A stretch of 64,000 bases of DNA. It comes from Andrena cerasifolii. Its lineage: Eukaryota > Arthropoda > Insecta > Hymenoptera > Andrenidae. Below are positions 49,200 through 61,600 of this stretch, piece after piece. The stretch is taken from assembly GCF_050908995.1 (NCBI RefSeq), contig NC_135126.1, forward strand, positions 14,570,001-14,634,000, written 5' to 3'. Both the position numbers and the translations under genes were made by a program. How positions within the stretch are numbered: the stretch's first letter is position 1; each line of letters opens with the position of its first letter. The notes beneath the pieces are model-generated. The model worked only from the letters and a program-made list of their open reading frames with translations. It was not told the DNA's origin and ran no database searches.

Positions 49200-52100
49200 C
49201 TATAGTTCAGCTTCGATTAAATTGCGAAGCTTCTCGCCGGATGAATTGGGCGGTTCAAATTGCAGCAGGTTCAGAGCTTCCGATAAAAGACGTTTTTCAT
49301 CCTCCCCTGGACAAGTAGATAATTCCCTCAAGACAACTGCGGTGTACAATGCCAGCCGTGCCCCATTTGGGTCCAGTGTTCTAGTAGTTTCTATAATACG
49401 TTTACATAATTCAGGTTTCTTCTGATCGTTTGCAGGTAACAGCTGAACCAACGAATGGCTGACGGTGATGCACTGCTGGTGACCAGGATGCAGAAGCGCG
49501 GTGAGTCTGAAGTGATAGGCAAATAAAATCTAATTACGTTCCACTTTTGAAAGTTTGTAATAATAGAAGCTTGTTATTGCGGTGTTAATTAGAACGTCAA
49601 CTTCTTGAAATATCAAAAGTTTTAGGCAGGATGGGATAGGATGTGTACTGTCAAAAACGTTTCCCTCGAAAACGAAAGCTCACAATGCAACGATTTAACA
49701 GTGCAATATAATTCTAAAGTTATCTGTCTGTTTATCTATCTATATATATGATTTAGTAATTTAATTGATGTAGTTTAATTTCCTTGATCTGAAGCTTTGA
49801 CTAGAACTGAAAATTTGAAAATCTGGAATCCGATTTCTGGAGGGTAGCGGATTCCTAGACTTTCTAAAATTTATATATATAATATGGTTTATTATATATT
49901 ATATATATTATATTTTTAGAAAGTCTAGGAATCCGCTAAATTTTCAGTTCTAGTCAAAGCTTCAGATCAAGGAAATTAAACCACATCAATTAAATTACTA
50001 AATTTGACCACCCCCACTTTGAGCTGGGCGTTGATGAGTCAGTCAGTTAGTCTATATAGTTTATATATATATAAAAGAAGAGGTCCTGACTCTCTGACTA
50101 ACTGACTGACTCATCAACGCCCAGCTCAAACCGTTTAAGGGGAGAATCCTATTCTTTGGACTAAAAACATAGCGAAATTTTAGATTTTTTTTTAAGAAAC
50201 TAGCGATTCGGATAATCTGAAATTTGGACCATGTTTTTATGCATCTTTGAAGAAGTTGTGGTTTTCTTTTTATTAATCAGGCGTTGGCGCAAACTGATTT
50301 GTCTGTTCTGTTAGAAAAATGAAGGAACCAGGTGAATCACTTTACCGCGAAAGAAGATCTACCAAGGTGTCCTTTTTCGCGTGGCTCATTACTTCGTCAA
50401 CATCTTCTTCAAGCTTCCCGGTGAACTGCGCAACTTCTGAGGCCGTAAGAATCCCAGGGCACGAATCACATTTCCATTCTGATTCAAAGTCCAACGGGTC
50501 CTCGGGCAAAATGAAACCGTTGTCGTGGGGACACTTCAAAGTCCCAAGGTGCGTGCCTAATTCCGTTGGGTCGACGCATCGCTCGCAGCGGCAAGAGAAA
50601 TATTTCGTCTCCAAAAGATGAGCTCTCCGGGCAATCGTCGCCCAAAGCGCGTGCGTGTACATTGTGCTCAAGTGGTCCCCTCTGAAATGCAGGGTATTTT
50701 CGAAATGCATCCTCGATCATTAGGAGCGTTTTCGGTAATTATGCAGAGAAAATGTTTCAGCGCCGATTTCAATGGCCTTGAAATATTTTGTGAAGGTCAA
50801 CGTTCCGAACAACTTTTCTCTATCATAGGTCCTCAAATGTTTCGATACTGACAAGGGAACATCCCCAACCCGGAAATTCAAAAAATTCTGAAACTTCGCG
50901 AATATGTAGGGAATTTCCCCCTGATTACTCGAAGGGGGTGAAATTAACCCCCGAAAAATCGGCTATTTTCCGATTTTGCGTTATAACTCGCGAAATGTAA
51001 GAGATAGAAAAAAAGTTTCCAGACAAAAGTTACTTCTTTTAATTAGATCTATCATTTGATAAAAAAAAATATTTTACAGTTCACGAATTATAACAGAAAA
51101 TCGGAAAATAACTGAATTTTCAGGGGTCAATTACATCCCCTTAGACTCGTGAACTGTAAAATAATTTTTTATCAAATGATAGATCTAATTAAAAGAAGTA
51201 ACTTTTGTCTCGAAACTTTTTTCCCATCTCTTACATTTCGCGAGTTATAACACAAAATCGGAAAATAGCTGAATTTTCGGGGGTTAATTTTACCCCCTTC
51301 GAGTGAATTTGGACAGCAAACAAAAATTGCGTTGTAATCTGGAGGAAATCTCCCCTACATACTCACAAAGTTTCAGAACTTTTTGAATTTTCGGGTTCGG
51401 GATCTTCCCTTGTGGGTTAGTCCTTAAATGTTCGAATTCAATTTCAGACACACTGACATGGTACTAGGTAATCGGCTCGAGCACGATAGCACAACGTGAA
51501 CAAAAGTTTCAGATAAAGATAATTCTGAACATCTTGAGCATTTAATCTTCTTTCGAACATTTTTTTACGTGTAAGTTTGCAAGGTTACAACTTGGAAATA
51601 AAGCATTCGCAGACCTATGTTGATGTACCTACAGTGACATTTTTTCGTCACCTCGTTTATGAAAACGTTACTGAACTATCAATACACAACGTCGGGAAAT
51701 GTAATTATACGCGCCAACAAAGGGCGAATTTCACCTACGCGCAAATCGCCCGCGCAGGAATTTTCCGTTTTTGTATTAAAATGAATATCATAAATCTCTC
51801 TTGCTTTCAAATCGTAATTTATATTTAAAAACCTGTATTTTCCGATAATTTTTTTCCGCAGATTTCTTTTCCACGTTTCAGGAGATTTTCATAAACCTGG
51901 AAGCGAAAACCACGGGCGTTGCGGGCGATTTGGGCGCAAGTGGAATTCGCCAAAAATATCTCGTTTCATTACAATAGAAAGACGCACTTTTTGATAGGGC
52001 AAAGGGCTGTCACCGTGATACGGGGTCTTCCCTTGCTGTCGATTGCAAAACTGTGTCTCGTGTTGGCCAGACAAGAGTGCTCCAAAAGACAAGCTGTTTC

Positions 52101-54147
52101 GTAGATCGCGACCGAACCCTCTGGCGGCATGGTTTCCAATGCGTTGACATCAATCAAACCACAGATTTTGCAAACGATATCCTTGCCGGCTGGATTTTCC
52201 AATAGGAAACGTTCAAGGTGCTGACATATGCTCATGGCTTCCTCGTACGCGGTTGTCCCTGGGCCACGAGAATCATCGTGGCTCTGCAGCTTTTCCAAAG
52301 CTGCCCACTGTTTCGATTTTTTCCGCCACAGTATTAACATACGTACTACTAGAAGCACGTCGCATCTATAGAAGAAATGGCAACAAAAGCAATAATAAAA
52401 AAAGGGGAAACTATACAGTGTCTCAGAAACAAATGGCCTCCTTGAGACAAATGGTTGGGGAGGTAATGAAGTAAAAGATATCCTAGAAATATGATATCAA
52501 AATCGTGTACCTACTGAGATAAATAGCTTTTTCATCTCAATCAAAAAGAGGAAAAATTATTCTTAAAGTAGACAAAATAACTAGTCCTTCTCGTGGCCGA
52601 TTATTTTTTTCCAATTTGTCGCAAAAGGGTGGGTATTTCCAAATAGAAATCGACTTTATGACGGAGTACATATGCTCGCCCTTTTGCGAGAAATTGAAAA
52701 GAAATAATCGTCTACCAGAAGGACTAGTTTTTTGTCTCCTTCGAGAATAACTTTTCCTTTATTAATTCGGATGAAAAACAGCGAAGATATATTCTGAAAA
52801 GAACTTGGTACGAATACAGCTACCACGCAGCTTCTTCTCCGAATTTTTTAATGAAGATTTCACGTTTTATAGACAAAGGTATAACCTTTCTAATGTATAC
52901 AACGTTTCTTTGGAAAAAACATTTCTCCACTGAAAAAAAATTCTTCAAATCCGCCCTACTTTTTCGCCTCCTAAGTGTATGTAGCCCCTTAACACAATTG
53001 CATTCTAGAAAACGAAATGTAATATTCCCTACTAAAGGAAATTTATTTACTATTCACAACACCGTTATAACAGTTTAAGTATACATAAAACTCTCTGCGA
53101 AATTTTTTTCTTTATCTTCGCAACTAAATAAACAGTTTCTTAACTCGTAGCAATAACTGAAGTATTTTATGAAAATATGAGGAAGTTTGAAAAATATGTT
53201 TCTTTACTTTCTGTTCCGGACAAGATACTTGGAACAACTTGAAGATTTCCAGATAACATTCGACGTGGCTAATTTAAATTGAAGTGCGTACTTATTCCAC
53301 CCTGTACGTCTTATAAATAGGATAGAAATCTTTGAATGGTAGAGTTTTGTCGGTGATGAATATGAAATAAAATGGAATCCTGAGGCTCATGCATCGCAGT
53401 GGCGGGTTTAAAAAAAAATAGCCCAGACAGCCAAGGTTCCGAGGGGCCCAAATTTTTCAGGAAAATGAGGGGGTAGTTTACTAAAAACCTGCTAGGTGTA
53501 GTAGTGTGGAAAAAGAAATGTTTGGACAAAATCATAATTTTTTTTAGCATGGGCCTCCTAGGCAGGGGCCCGGGGGGCAACTGTTCATCAGCTGCCCGTT
53601 AAATCCGCCACTGATGCGGGGTAATTTATTTAAATTGTGAAAACACGCATCCCTGATAACGGCCGATAAAGTATAATGTGTTAGTTCTACACCCAGTGTA
53701 TGTATATGACAGCACAAACCTCGGGACGACCTTCCCTCTTACAAGAAGCAGACACTCCAAACCGTGCCTATTCTTATCGATAAGACCAGGACAGTCCGGC
53801 CTGCACGCTGGCCACAGGCATATATTGCACCTCGTGCTCGTGGACACGCATTGTTTCCCACAGCCGACGCAAACTCTTTGATCCGTATGCAAGGCCGGCC
53901 CCCAAACCAAGGGCGACTGCGAGACGATCAGATCACCCGGACTCAAGTCCCTTGACGCCAGTAAATGTCGCCCGAGATCTGGGTTCTCGTGAATCTCCCA
54001 CACCTTGCAAGCTGGCCTATGTCGGGGCCAGTCTTCGCGCTGATGATCTTTGTTGCAATAAAATTGCTGCTTGCAGCCGCTGCATTTAAGGGTAGCACGT
54101 TCTCTGCAAACTGGACAGACGCCCTCCGTTTGCGACTCCATCATCAC
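49200..54147 (-). CDS. SmydA-8-like MYND-SET domain protein (4 exons)
   Basis: Exons in transcript order: 54147-53720, 52365-51988, 50681-50346, 49506-49200; phases agree and the product is 482 aa. An N-terminal MYND zinc finger (C11, C14, C22, C25, C31, H35, H43, C47; CPVC...CSGC...FYC...H) is followed by a split SET domain with a second Cys cluster at 93-131, the core LEHSC at 237-241 with N244, then ITVTALCPIKKGDHLSTMYT and the post-SET CRCERC at 299-304. A helical C-terminal region follows (LTALLHPGHQ, LALYTAVVLRELS). The 'YC-x3-H' variant and layout fit the arthropod-specific SmydA group of putative protein-lysine methyltransferases; the paralogue number is a guess. The exon-1 donor (CCGAG/GTTTGT) is weak, and a stronger GTAAGAG lies 27 bases upstream, but only the weak one keeps frame into CDVLLVVRML. 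It is convergent with nord. Each of its three introns carries a MITE or hairpin. Confidence 0.9.
49751..50003. repeat. Long hairpin in SmydA intron 3
   Basis: The arms (49751-49868 and about 49911-50003) are nearly identical inverted copies. The left arm carries a 28-30-base extra segment (about 49817-49845), and TA-rich DNA forms the loop. The high identity points to a recent inverted duplication. Confidence 0.85.
50021..50127. repeat. Perfect 32-bp inverted repeat in SmydA intron 3
   Basis: Arms 50021-50052 and 50096-50127 are perfect reverse complements (GAGCTGGGCGTTGATGAGTC and on), with a 43-base loop. The arm shares GGGCGTTGATG..TCAGT with the interspersed repeat at 16.4 kb, so it is probably the meeting point of two head-to-head repeat ends. 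Confidence 0.9.
50851..51413. mobile_element. ACAAGGGAA fold-back MITE, copy A (563 bp), in SmydA intron 2
   Basis: Ends ACAAGGGAACATCCCCAACC and GGTTCGGGATCTTCCCTTGT are inverted repeats. The two inner halves (about 50930-51090 and 51140-51300) are also long inverted repeats, so nearly the whole element is one palindrome. No coding capacity. Confidence 0.85.
53397..53613 (-). mobile_element. hAT-type MITE, copy 2, in SmydA intron 1
   Basis: Ends CAGTGGCGGGTTTAA and TTAAATCCGCCACTG. Read on the minus strand, its start (CAGTGGCGGATTTAACGGGC, then AGCTGATGAACAGTTGCC) matches copy 1 at 3920. Flanking 8-mers ATGCATCG and ATGCGGGG agree at 5 of 8 positions, so the target duplication is weak. Confidence 0.7.
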
Positions 54148-57100
54148 CTCAGCTAAGCAAGTTACTGTTTTACATTCATTATCGTTTGATCTTATAATAT
54201 GATCGTTGATATGTCCTGCGCATTAAATTTTAAATTCAGGCAACGAAAACGATGCTTTTAATTCTTCACAGGGTGGGTCCCTTGAAATTATCACCTTGAT
54301 TTATGTCGGCATTATTATTTCTAGAGAAAATGGTTTAAAGCTACATCGTTTTCACTTTTACGGGGCGTATAAGATGTGTGCAACGATGTGTTTCTAAATA
54401 GGTGAAAGCACTTTGGAGATTTGAAGGTGATTTGAAGGTGTTTGGTATTTTAAATGGTAACATGTTTTTTCTGAGTACAATTATTATCATAGATTTTTAT
54501 GGTCAGGCTCTGGTGGCTATTTACGGGAAGAATAGAACGATGAGAGCAAGAAACCGTCACTCAGTTACTATGTTGGCTTTGTTTAGGGAAAGTGCTGGAT
54601 GCGATGAACATTTGCTTTAAGACATTTTTGTAATCGATACAATAACGACTGCCTTACATCGTGTAATATGTCAGGTGTTATTTTAGCGCATACGGCGACG
54701 ATGCGCTGTTTCATATTAGCCATAAAAAGCCTCCATGAAGAGAAACCGAAGGGCGTCAGAACACATCTAACTCACAAGGGAAGATTCCGAACCCGAAAAT
54801 TAAAAGGATTCTGAAACTTCGTGAATATGTAGGGGATTTCTTCCTGATTACAACGCAAATTTTCTTTGCCGCCCAAATTCACTCGAAGGGGGTGACATTA
54901 ACCCCTGAAAATTCGACTATTTTCCGATTTTCTGTTTTAACTCGCGAACTGTAAGGGACAGAAAAAAAGGTTCAAGACAAAAGTTACTTCGTTTAATTTG
55001 ATCTATCATTTCGTAAAAAAAATATTTTACAGTTCACGAATTATAACACAAAATCGGAAAATAAATGGATTTTCAGGGGTCAATTACACCCCCTTAGAGT
55101 GAGCTTGGGCAGCAAACAAAAATTGCGTTGTAATCAGGAGGAAATTCCCTACATATTCACAAAGTTTCAGAATTCTTTGAATTTCCGAGTTAGGAATCTT
55201 CCCTTGTCAGTCGCTTGTGTTACACTGCACATGTAAACAAAACTAACATCGGTAAAGTAAAAGAATGATGATTACTTCTTCCCACCACTTTCTCCTTCTT
55301 GCAAACAACCACCAGAGTCTCACCATAAACGCATAAAAAAACATGTATCCGTGTAATAAAACGCAGGTCTCCTACAAATCTCTAAAGCGAATCCACTTGG
55401 AAATATTTCGTTCGAACCCTCTTGGACGCTCCTTAAAACCATGCAGCTTTAAGCCATTTTTCACTGAATAATATCGAGGCAAATCGGGGTAATAATTTTA
55501 AGTGCTCCACCCTGTATCATGAAAGTGGGCATGTGCTGTTATTTTATAATATAAAGAGAAAATAATGCTTAAATAAGGCTTCGTTAATTGGAATTTAGGA
55601 ATGTTTTTATACGTACCCAATGGAAAATGAATATGGAACTGTGCGAAGATCGGATGAAGTAACAATGCACTTTCGATTTGCGTCAAATGTTTTATTAACT
55701 TCCCATATTTCGATTGAGAACAGAGGATCTGTAAGTAATGTAACAGAGAAGCTAGCGGACTGCTGGCATCGCGGCTCTGAGACCATCGGCGGTCCACGCG
55801 CCGGCAATTTAATTATAGGTACGGCACGCTCGCGTTTCTATTTCCGACGAATAAAAGTATGAGAGGTTTTCATCGAACGTGGCGCATATTCGTCGCAGCT
55901 AATCGTTACAAACGATTTTATTGTCCATTAAAATCTTAACGCGCTTCGTATCCACAGAATGTCAATTAAAAACGGAAATTGTGCATGTTACATGTAATAC
56001 GATATCCTTCGCCGAAACATTGGATGTACTTAAAAGAATATATCATTAAAATCGATATTTTGTACCGGTATTTTATACTTGTGACACACTTAGCACCTCT
56101 CGATGGTAATCCGGCAGATAGCTCGAGTTCGCAGAATATTTACAAAGATTTTATATAATGGATATTCGCAACGCGTTACATTGTAAGATATTACATCTAA
56201 CGGGCACCAGTTTATAAAAAAATATGAAAGATATTTAAAGTAAGGCAATATCGAAAAATAATCTCGTTAACCTAATATAAAATGGTCATGTATAGTGTTA
56301 TAACAGCTATCTAGGTATTAATACATAGAATGATAACTTTCGTATAATTTCTTTAGTATTCCACTATTAATTATTTTTATTTAATAGCACTATAGTAAGA
56401 GCCTCGTTTTAACATTGAAACAATCGTACTAATTATAAGAAAAACCTCTATTTGTAACAAATATAAATATCAATTATCTCACAAGTCGTCTCTGATCGAT
56501 TACTAATCCTTGCCTATAGATAATGTTTCTTTTTCTATTCTACTCGAATTGCGTAAAAGATAGAGCTATTAATGTACTTAAATTGCATATGCGTATAATA
56601 TGTATACAAACGTCCGTACATATGTATACGCACACGCGCGTACGTGCGCTCTATCTGTTCGCAAGAATTCGATAATTAGTCTGATCATAGCCGTCGCGGT
56701 AATCACTATTTTTGGTCGAGCACAGTCATCCTTTTCTATTTCGTACAAGTTTCTCGGAGACGCGTAAAGTAAAACCAACGGCAACGATCAGGCGTAAATA
56801 ATGCCTGCTTAAATGTATTCAAGAATTAAACTCTATCCCTCGTACTTCACCCCAGTACAAAATATATACAAAATAAACGTGGAAAAGCTATTTATATATC
56901 TCTATACAATATCGTACTTTTCGATTCTCCCCTATCTCATCAAGAGCGATATCAAAAGCTATCGAATAAAATGATAGACGTCTTGTTCGGGGTCGAATCA
57001 TCTTACTCAATGATATTACATATTATCGATTTACCTAGGAAATTCGTCATCGTAACTTTCATCAATTTGTAACATTAATTTATCGCACAACACTGTGATC

Positions 57101-57658
57101 GTACTCCTAAACTTTTATGCAATCAACAAACGGAATCATAATACTACCAACATTGCGGCAAATGCAGAAATCGATACGCCTACGTAAAATAATCACACAC
57201 AGGTAACGTCACATATCTTGTCGTATAGGAAACTTAACTGAAGCAACATCGTATATGTAGCCAATTTTGTGCTGTGCCTCTTTATAAAGAAGTAGAATTT
57301 TTTCTCGTAATTAACGTAAAACAAGACGAGTAGTCGGTTTGGATCAAAATCCTCTAAAGAATCGTCGCGAAAAAGAGCGACAGCGAAGTTAATACTATAA
57401 TTTCAATTAGCAGGGCTATAACGCAGACCAACTGATCTATTATATTATTGATAACCATTTCGTGAATATACAAATTCACTTTAATCACGGACAGGTCACT
57501 ATATTAACTATCACGTTACTTAGAAAAATAAATACTTACGATTAAGTGATTTTTGTTTTTTCCTTTTGTTTCGTGTATAAAGAGAATTGACAAATAAAGT
57601 TAACATTCTCAAGTCTATTATCAAATAAATATAAAAAGTGATACAACCAGTAAATTGG
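54148..57658. other. Intergenic region between the SmydA and SMSr genes
   Basis: Includes SmydA upstream sequence, MITE copy B, an ATACAGGGTGGAG-type TE terminus near 55512 on the minus strand, and a long AT-rich stretch (55.9-57.6 kb) that probably includes the SMSr 3' UTR. A minus-strand AATAAA at 56381-56376 could end it. No coding exon was recognised. Confidence 0.4.
54774..55207. mobile_element. ACAAGGGAA fold-back MITE, copy B (434 bp), upstream of the SmydA gene
   Basis: Ends ACAAGGGAAGATTCCGAACC and CCGAGTTAGGAATCTTCCCT followed by TGT. The internal order is the same as copy A (GGGGGTGACATTAACCCCTG ... CAGGGGTCAATTACACCCCC), but only one inner half is present, which makes it shorter. 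Confidence 0.85.
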
Positions 57659-59744
57659 TTAGTGTTCCTTTTTTGTGCTATTTTTTACACCGCTACTTAG
57701 ATTACGCCACGATTTACGAAAGCAGATCGAGGATCGTACCAAATACCAAATGTCTTTCCCCGTACCTGCTAGATTACAAATGATTAATGATGGCGACTCG
57801 AATTCATTCGGAACGATACCATCGACGGAAGATTCAAAGAAGCTAAATAATGGAAACCAAATTCTGGTTCTGTTCGAATCGCGTTGCATCAATGCTTGGT
57901 TATTCGCTAATGTATGATAGTAGAGAAACAGTCGAGAAGTTATATAAAAAGCTACAAAAACATCAATGGAATAATGTTCATGCGCCGCTAAGATAAAAAA
58001 TATTCCAAACATATTGAGCATCCATGTAAAGGTATGTAAAAAGTACAATTGCGTCGGTGTATCTGTAAATAAAAAGGTTCACTGAATATTATCTACCCTC
58101 TGAAAAACGCCCCTCGAAATTCAACTGATACTCACATTCCGTGATGAAAAAGTTTAACATAGTAAGTGCAACAGTATGTCCACTAAACATGTAATCTCCG
58201 CAAGTTCGAACACCTTGAATAGACATACCAGCTCCACGCCATATAACATAAGCCATAGCAATCTTATTGTATAGCTCAACATATGCAGAACTATGAAATA
58301 GAAACGAGAATAGATTTCTCTTTCTTAATAACTCTCTAAAACAACGAAACCCTGGATTATACCTTGTCCAATCCTCTGCGACCGTTCGCGGTTGACACTG
58401 CAAATGTGCGCCTGGTACCGATAAGGAAGTAATGAGCATTGTAACACACCTTAGTAGGAAGACTGTACCAGATAAAGCGAAAAATCTCCGTAGTAAGATA
58501 AATCTGCGAAACATTAAAACTCTTTTAAACGTTTCTATACCGTATTATTGGAATATAGTTATATAAAAAAATCAAGCTTGTTCTCCGTTTCATTAATATA
58601 GCAGTGCGCTTCACCTGTATTTGTGAAAAATTAGGACGACGAGCCATATCGCGAAAAGTATGGTTCCCGTGACTTCGCATATGTCGAATGCCCAAGGGAT
58701 ATGTGGCACGTTATCTAGAAATATGTCAGGTAATGGGGGATATTTTTTCATGTCAGGCACTCTATCGTGAACAATGACCATCACAAAGGCAGTAATCCAT
58801 GTAACGATAAATAAATATGCCAAGCTAATGAAGGCTTTCCAAATCTCGGGTGGCAAATGCGACGCGTGACCGTCCTCTGACACGGATGCTGAATAAAATT
58901 CATGTTCTATAGAGCCTTCGTTATTTAAACCACTATTAGGCTGCAAAGAAAACAGACTATTTGTACTATCTTATTTATTATCATACGCTTTAAATAACAA
59001 TGATAATATTATCAGAGGATATACGAGATGTTTTTCGTAATGTGACTATCCTAAATATTTCCTTTGGCTTTAACCCGGCGGGAGGCGCACCCCATATTGT
59101 AACACAAGGTTGGCGCTACCGGGTCAAAAAATTAAAACGTAAAAAACCACGGTTTCAGAATATTTTTTTTAACTTTGTAATTTGTATGTTGAAGTAAAGT
59201 GTTTTAAGAATCAAACAAAATTTATGAAATATCTTAAAATCTTTATTAAAGTTCTTTAAAAAATTGTAACAAAAACTCAACAGTCTTCCTATTTTTGCAA
59301 CTAGCGGCTCTGTGGTAAATTTTACCCAGTAGTGCCTCCCGCCGAGTTAATGATCCGCAAAAAATGTTCGCTAGAACCAGCAGAAACGTTTAGGATGGTC
59401 ACGATAAAGGAAACGCTCGGTATATATTGAAATTGTTCTCTTACTTCGTGTTTGTGATGACTATAAAAATTTGACGAGGGAAATAAATCAACGTATCCCA
59501 ACTCAAACAATATTGCCAAGTTGTCTCTTTGTAACTGTTTTATACTAATATATATTCTTTTTACATCCCCAATTTTCTTTATGTTCATGCCCTTAGACCT
59601 CAAATCATCTTCCTTCAGAGTCAGAAGCACCTTTCCATCTATTTCGTGGTCGAGAAACAAGTCAACAAACTTTTCGTGCCCAGCCTCGCTAAGCCACTTT
59701 GCCACATCGTTTTGTGTCCAGTCAGTTACATTTTTTGCCGACAT
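57659..59744 (-). CDS. SMSr: Sphingomyelin synthase-related protein (SAMD8/SMSr), ceramide phosphoethanolamine synthase (4 exons)
   Basis: Exons in transcript order: 59744-59445, 58940-58615, 58503-58136, 58062-57659; GT/AG borders and phases fit, giving 465 aa. Residues 1-72 are a SAM domain (DWTQNDVAKWL, HEIDGKVLLTL, GDVKRI). Transmembrane segments follow at about 136-158, 185-206 and 215-236, with more in 285-385. The lipid-phosphatase-type catalytic triad is present: H318 in CGDYMFSGHT, and H361 and D365 in EHYSIDVFVAFYI. Upstream FILLRRFF and the C-terminal IVPNEF block are typical. The family transfers phosphoethanolamine from phosphatidylethanolamine to ceramide in the ER membrane, making small amounts of CPE and sensing ceramide. 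A 5' UTR acceptor lies at 59775-59776, so the ATG is probably in exon 2 of the mRNA. Intron 1 holds a piggyBac-like MITE; introns 2 and 3 are short (111 and 73 bp). The charged tail after residue 422 is less conserved and its exact end less sure. Confidence 0.94.
59074..59346. mobile_element. piggyBac-like MITE in SMSr intron 1
   Basis: The 273-bp element starts CCCGGCGGGAGGCGCAC and ends GTGCCTCCCGCCGAG, flanked on both sides by TTAA (59070-59073 and 59347-59350). CCC-type ends and a TTAA duplication are diagnostic of piggyBac-superfamily insertion. No transposase inside; an internal A/T-rich core. Confidence 0.75.
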
Positions 59745-59774
59745 TGTTTATCTAATTACAAAATTGTACAAGTC

Positions 59775-59776
59775 CT
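59775..59776 (-). promoter_or_regulatory. Candidate 5' UTR splice acceptor of SMSr
   Basis: On the minus strand the sequence CTTTTGCAG/GACTTG lies about 30 bases before the SMSr ATG. It suggests that the transcript starts in a separate untranslated exon further up, somewhere in 59.8-61 kb. The upstream exon itself could not be fixed. Confidence 0.4.
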
Positions 59777-61600
59777 GCAAAAGGGAAATACGAAATGTGA
59801 GTCATTTTGAACTGGAATCATAATTAGGAAGAGTACGAAATTTCTATTAAACACTGAACAGCTCGATGAAATGAATTAATACAACGATAATGTATGACAT
59901 AAAGCCGAAACGTATAAATGATCTGCTTAATTATTGAGAATAATAACGATAATAATGATAATGGAGAAACACCAAAGCCATGTATGTATATTATATTATA
60001 AAAAAGATAACAATGGTAATGTAGAAGAAATAATAGTAGTGCGTCGAATTGTAAATTTTAATCCTCCTTTCTACAAATAATTGTGTAAATCTCTTATGTT
60101 TTAAAAACGTGTCTAACCTAACCGTTAAACATTATTTACCTACCTTAGAAATTTAATATATAGATTATCAAAGTTAGATATCACAATCTTTTAGTGCGTT
60201 TATTGTACATAATGTAAGTATGCAATGAATAACGTAGCCTTATCGCCAAACGAAACCGTACATTGGAAGTAGGTATTTGTAAACAAATCAATCGAGACAG
60301 AATCATTGATTAGAATGTCACGCGTACGCTCGAAAACATTCATCACTTACTCTTTTGAGTTAAAGAACGGTGCGCGCACTTTGACATGTTTTGTATCTAT
60401 TTAACGCAACACCAATTCTTAATCATACCGAGCGATGATTAATACTGATAAATTGGCTTGATCAACAAAGGAACCGAAAGCTCTGAATCAGGTACAGACG
60501 TAATCGCGACGGATCAAAGTCATTCTAAAACAAAACACTAGAATAAATGAAACGTGACCCTTGTATTTTCATTCTCCGCGAGCGCGCGTCAGCCGTCACG
60601 TAATATGTAAAATAGTTGTATATGTACTTCTCGCTTCTAATATTTTAATTTCCAACAGTACCTATGCGTACACATAGTGACTTTTCATTTTCCACGATAG
60701 ATGGAAACAATTTCTAATGCCCGATTTCCTCACCCCCGGATAAAGTCCCGGTTAGTCATCCGTCAGTTAAATGCTATCTGCTAGATAGCAGTAGCGCGTA
60801 TTTCTGCTGTTTCTTCAGTCGGTATTGTTGCGCGGCCATTTAGGGATTCTAAATTTCCCGCGGGGAATTGGAACGCGGGTTGATGCCCGTGAAGCACTAA
60901 GGTACTCTGCCCACAGAACGCTTAATTTAGAATAAAACTACAAGAAAAGGAAGAGATAAATTTTGAACTAGTAAAATAAACCTTAATACTATTAAACAGA
61001 AACGGAATTTGAACTAAATATAACTCTGAAATTCGCAGGATTTTAATTACGCGCCCATCCACTTTCGTTATCGGCTGAAGAAAGAACGCTTTACAAAGCC
61101 GATCGTTTTAACGTATTTTATTAATTACAAAATGTGCTTAGGTACTAAGAGCCAATCAGAGATTTTTTAATAATAAGATAAATTCCTATTCGTCGATACA
61201 TGCCTCCCAGTTATCGATTTTTCAATTAACAAACGTTTAACATCTTTGCGCTGACTTTACACATTTAGGAGAAGGTATAAAAGTGGAGTTCAAACATCCG
61301 TTTTCAGGTAAGTATTGATTAATTTATAATCTTGAATTATGTTCATTAAAAGAATTTCTAACTATTTTCAAATCTCTCGGACTTGGGCTAACTCCACTTT
61401 TACTTCCCTTTCAATTACATTTATCTAGTGAGATTCAAACTTCGCGCCTTTAGAGTTTATGCTACACGCCGTCAGGCGGGAGCTGCAGCACGAACCTCCA
61501 GTTAATGTAACTGGAGGATAACTGGCAGATAACTTGAAACCGGAGGTGAAGTGTTGCGTGATTCTTCGGAAAACTTGATTTCAGTTTCCAGGGAAAAGTA
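59777..61600. other. SMSr side of the divergent SMSr-Sec63 intergenic region
   Basis: AT-rich near SMSr, with a CpG-richer patch at 60.5-60.9 kb (TCAGCCGTCACGTAA, CGCGGCCATTTAGGG) that could hold the SMSr promoter. A 10-bp-stem hairpin (CCTCCAGTTA, 61495-61504; loop ATG; TAACTGGAGG, 61508-61517) lies further right. Confidence 0.35.
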
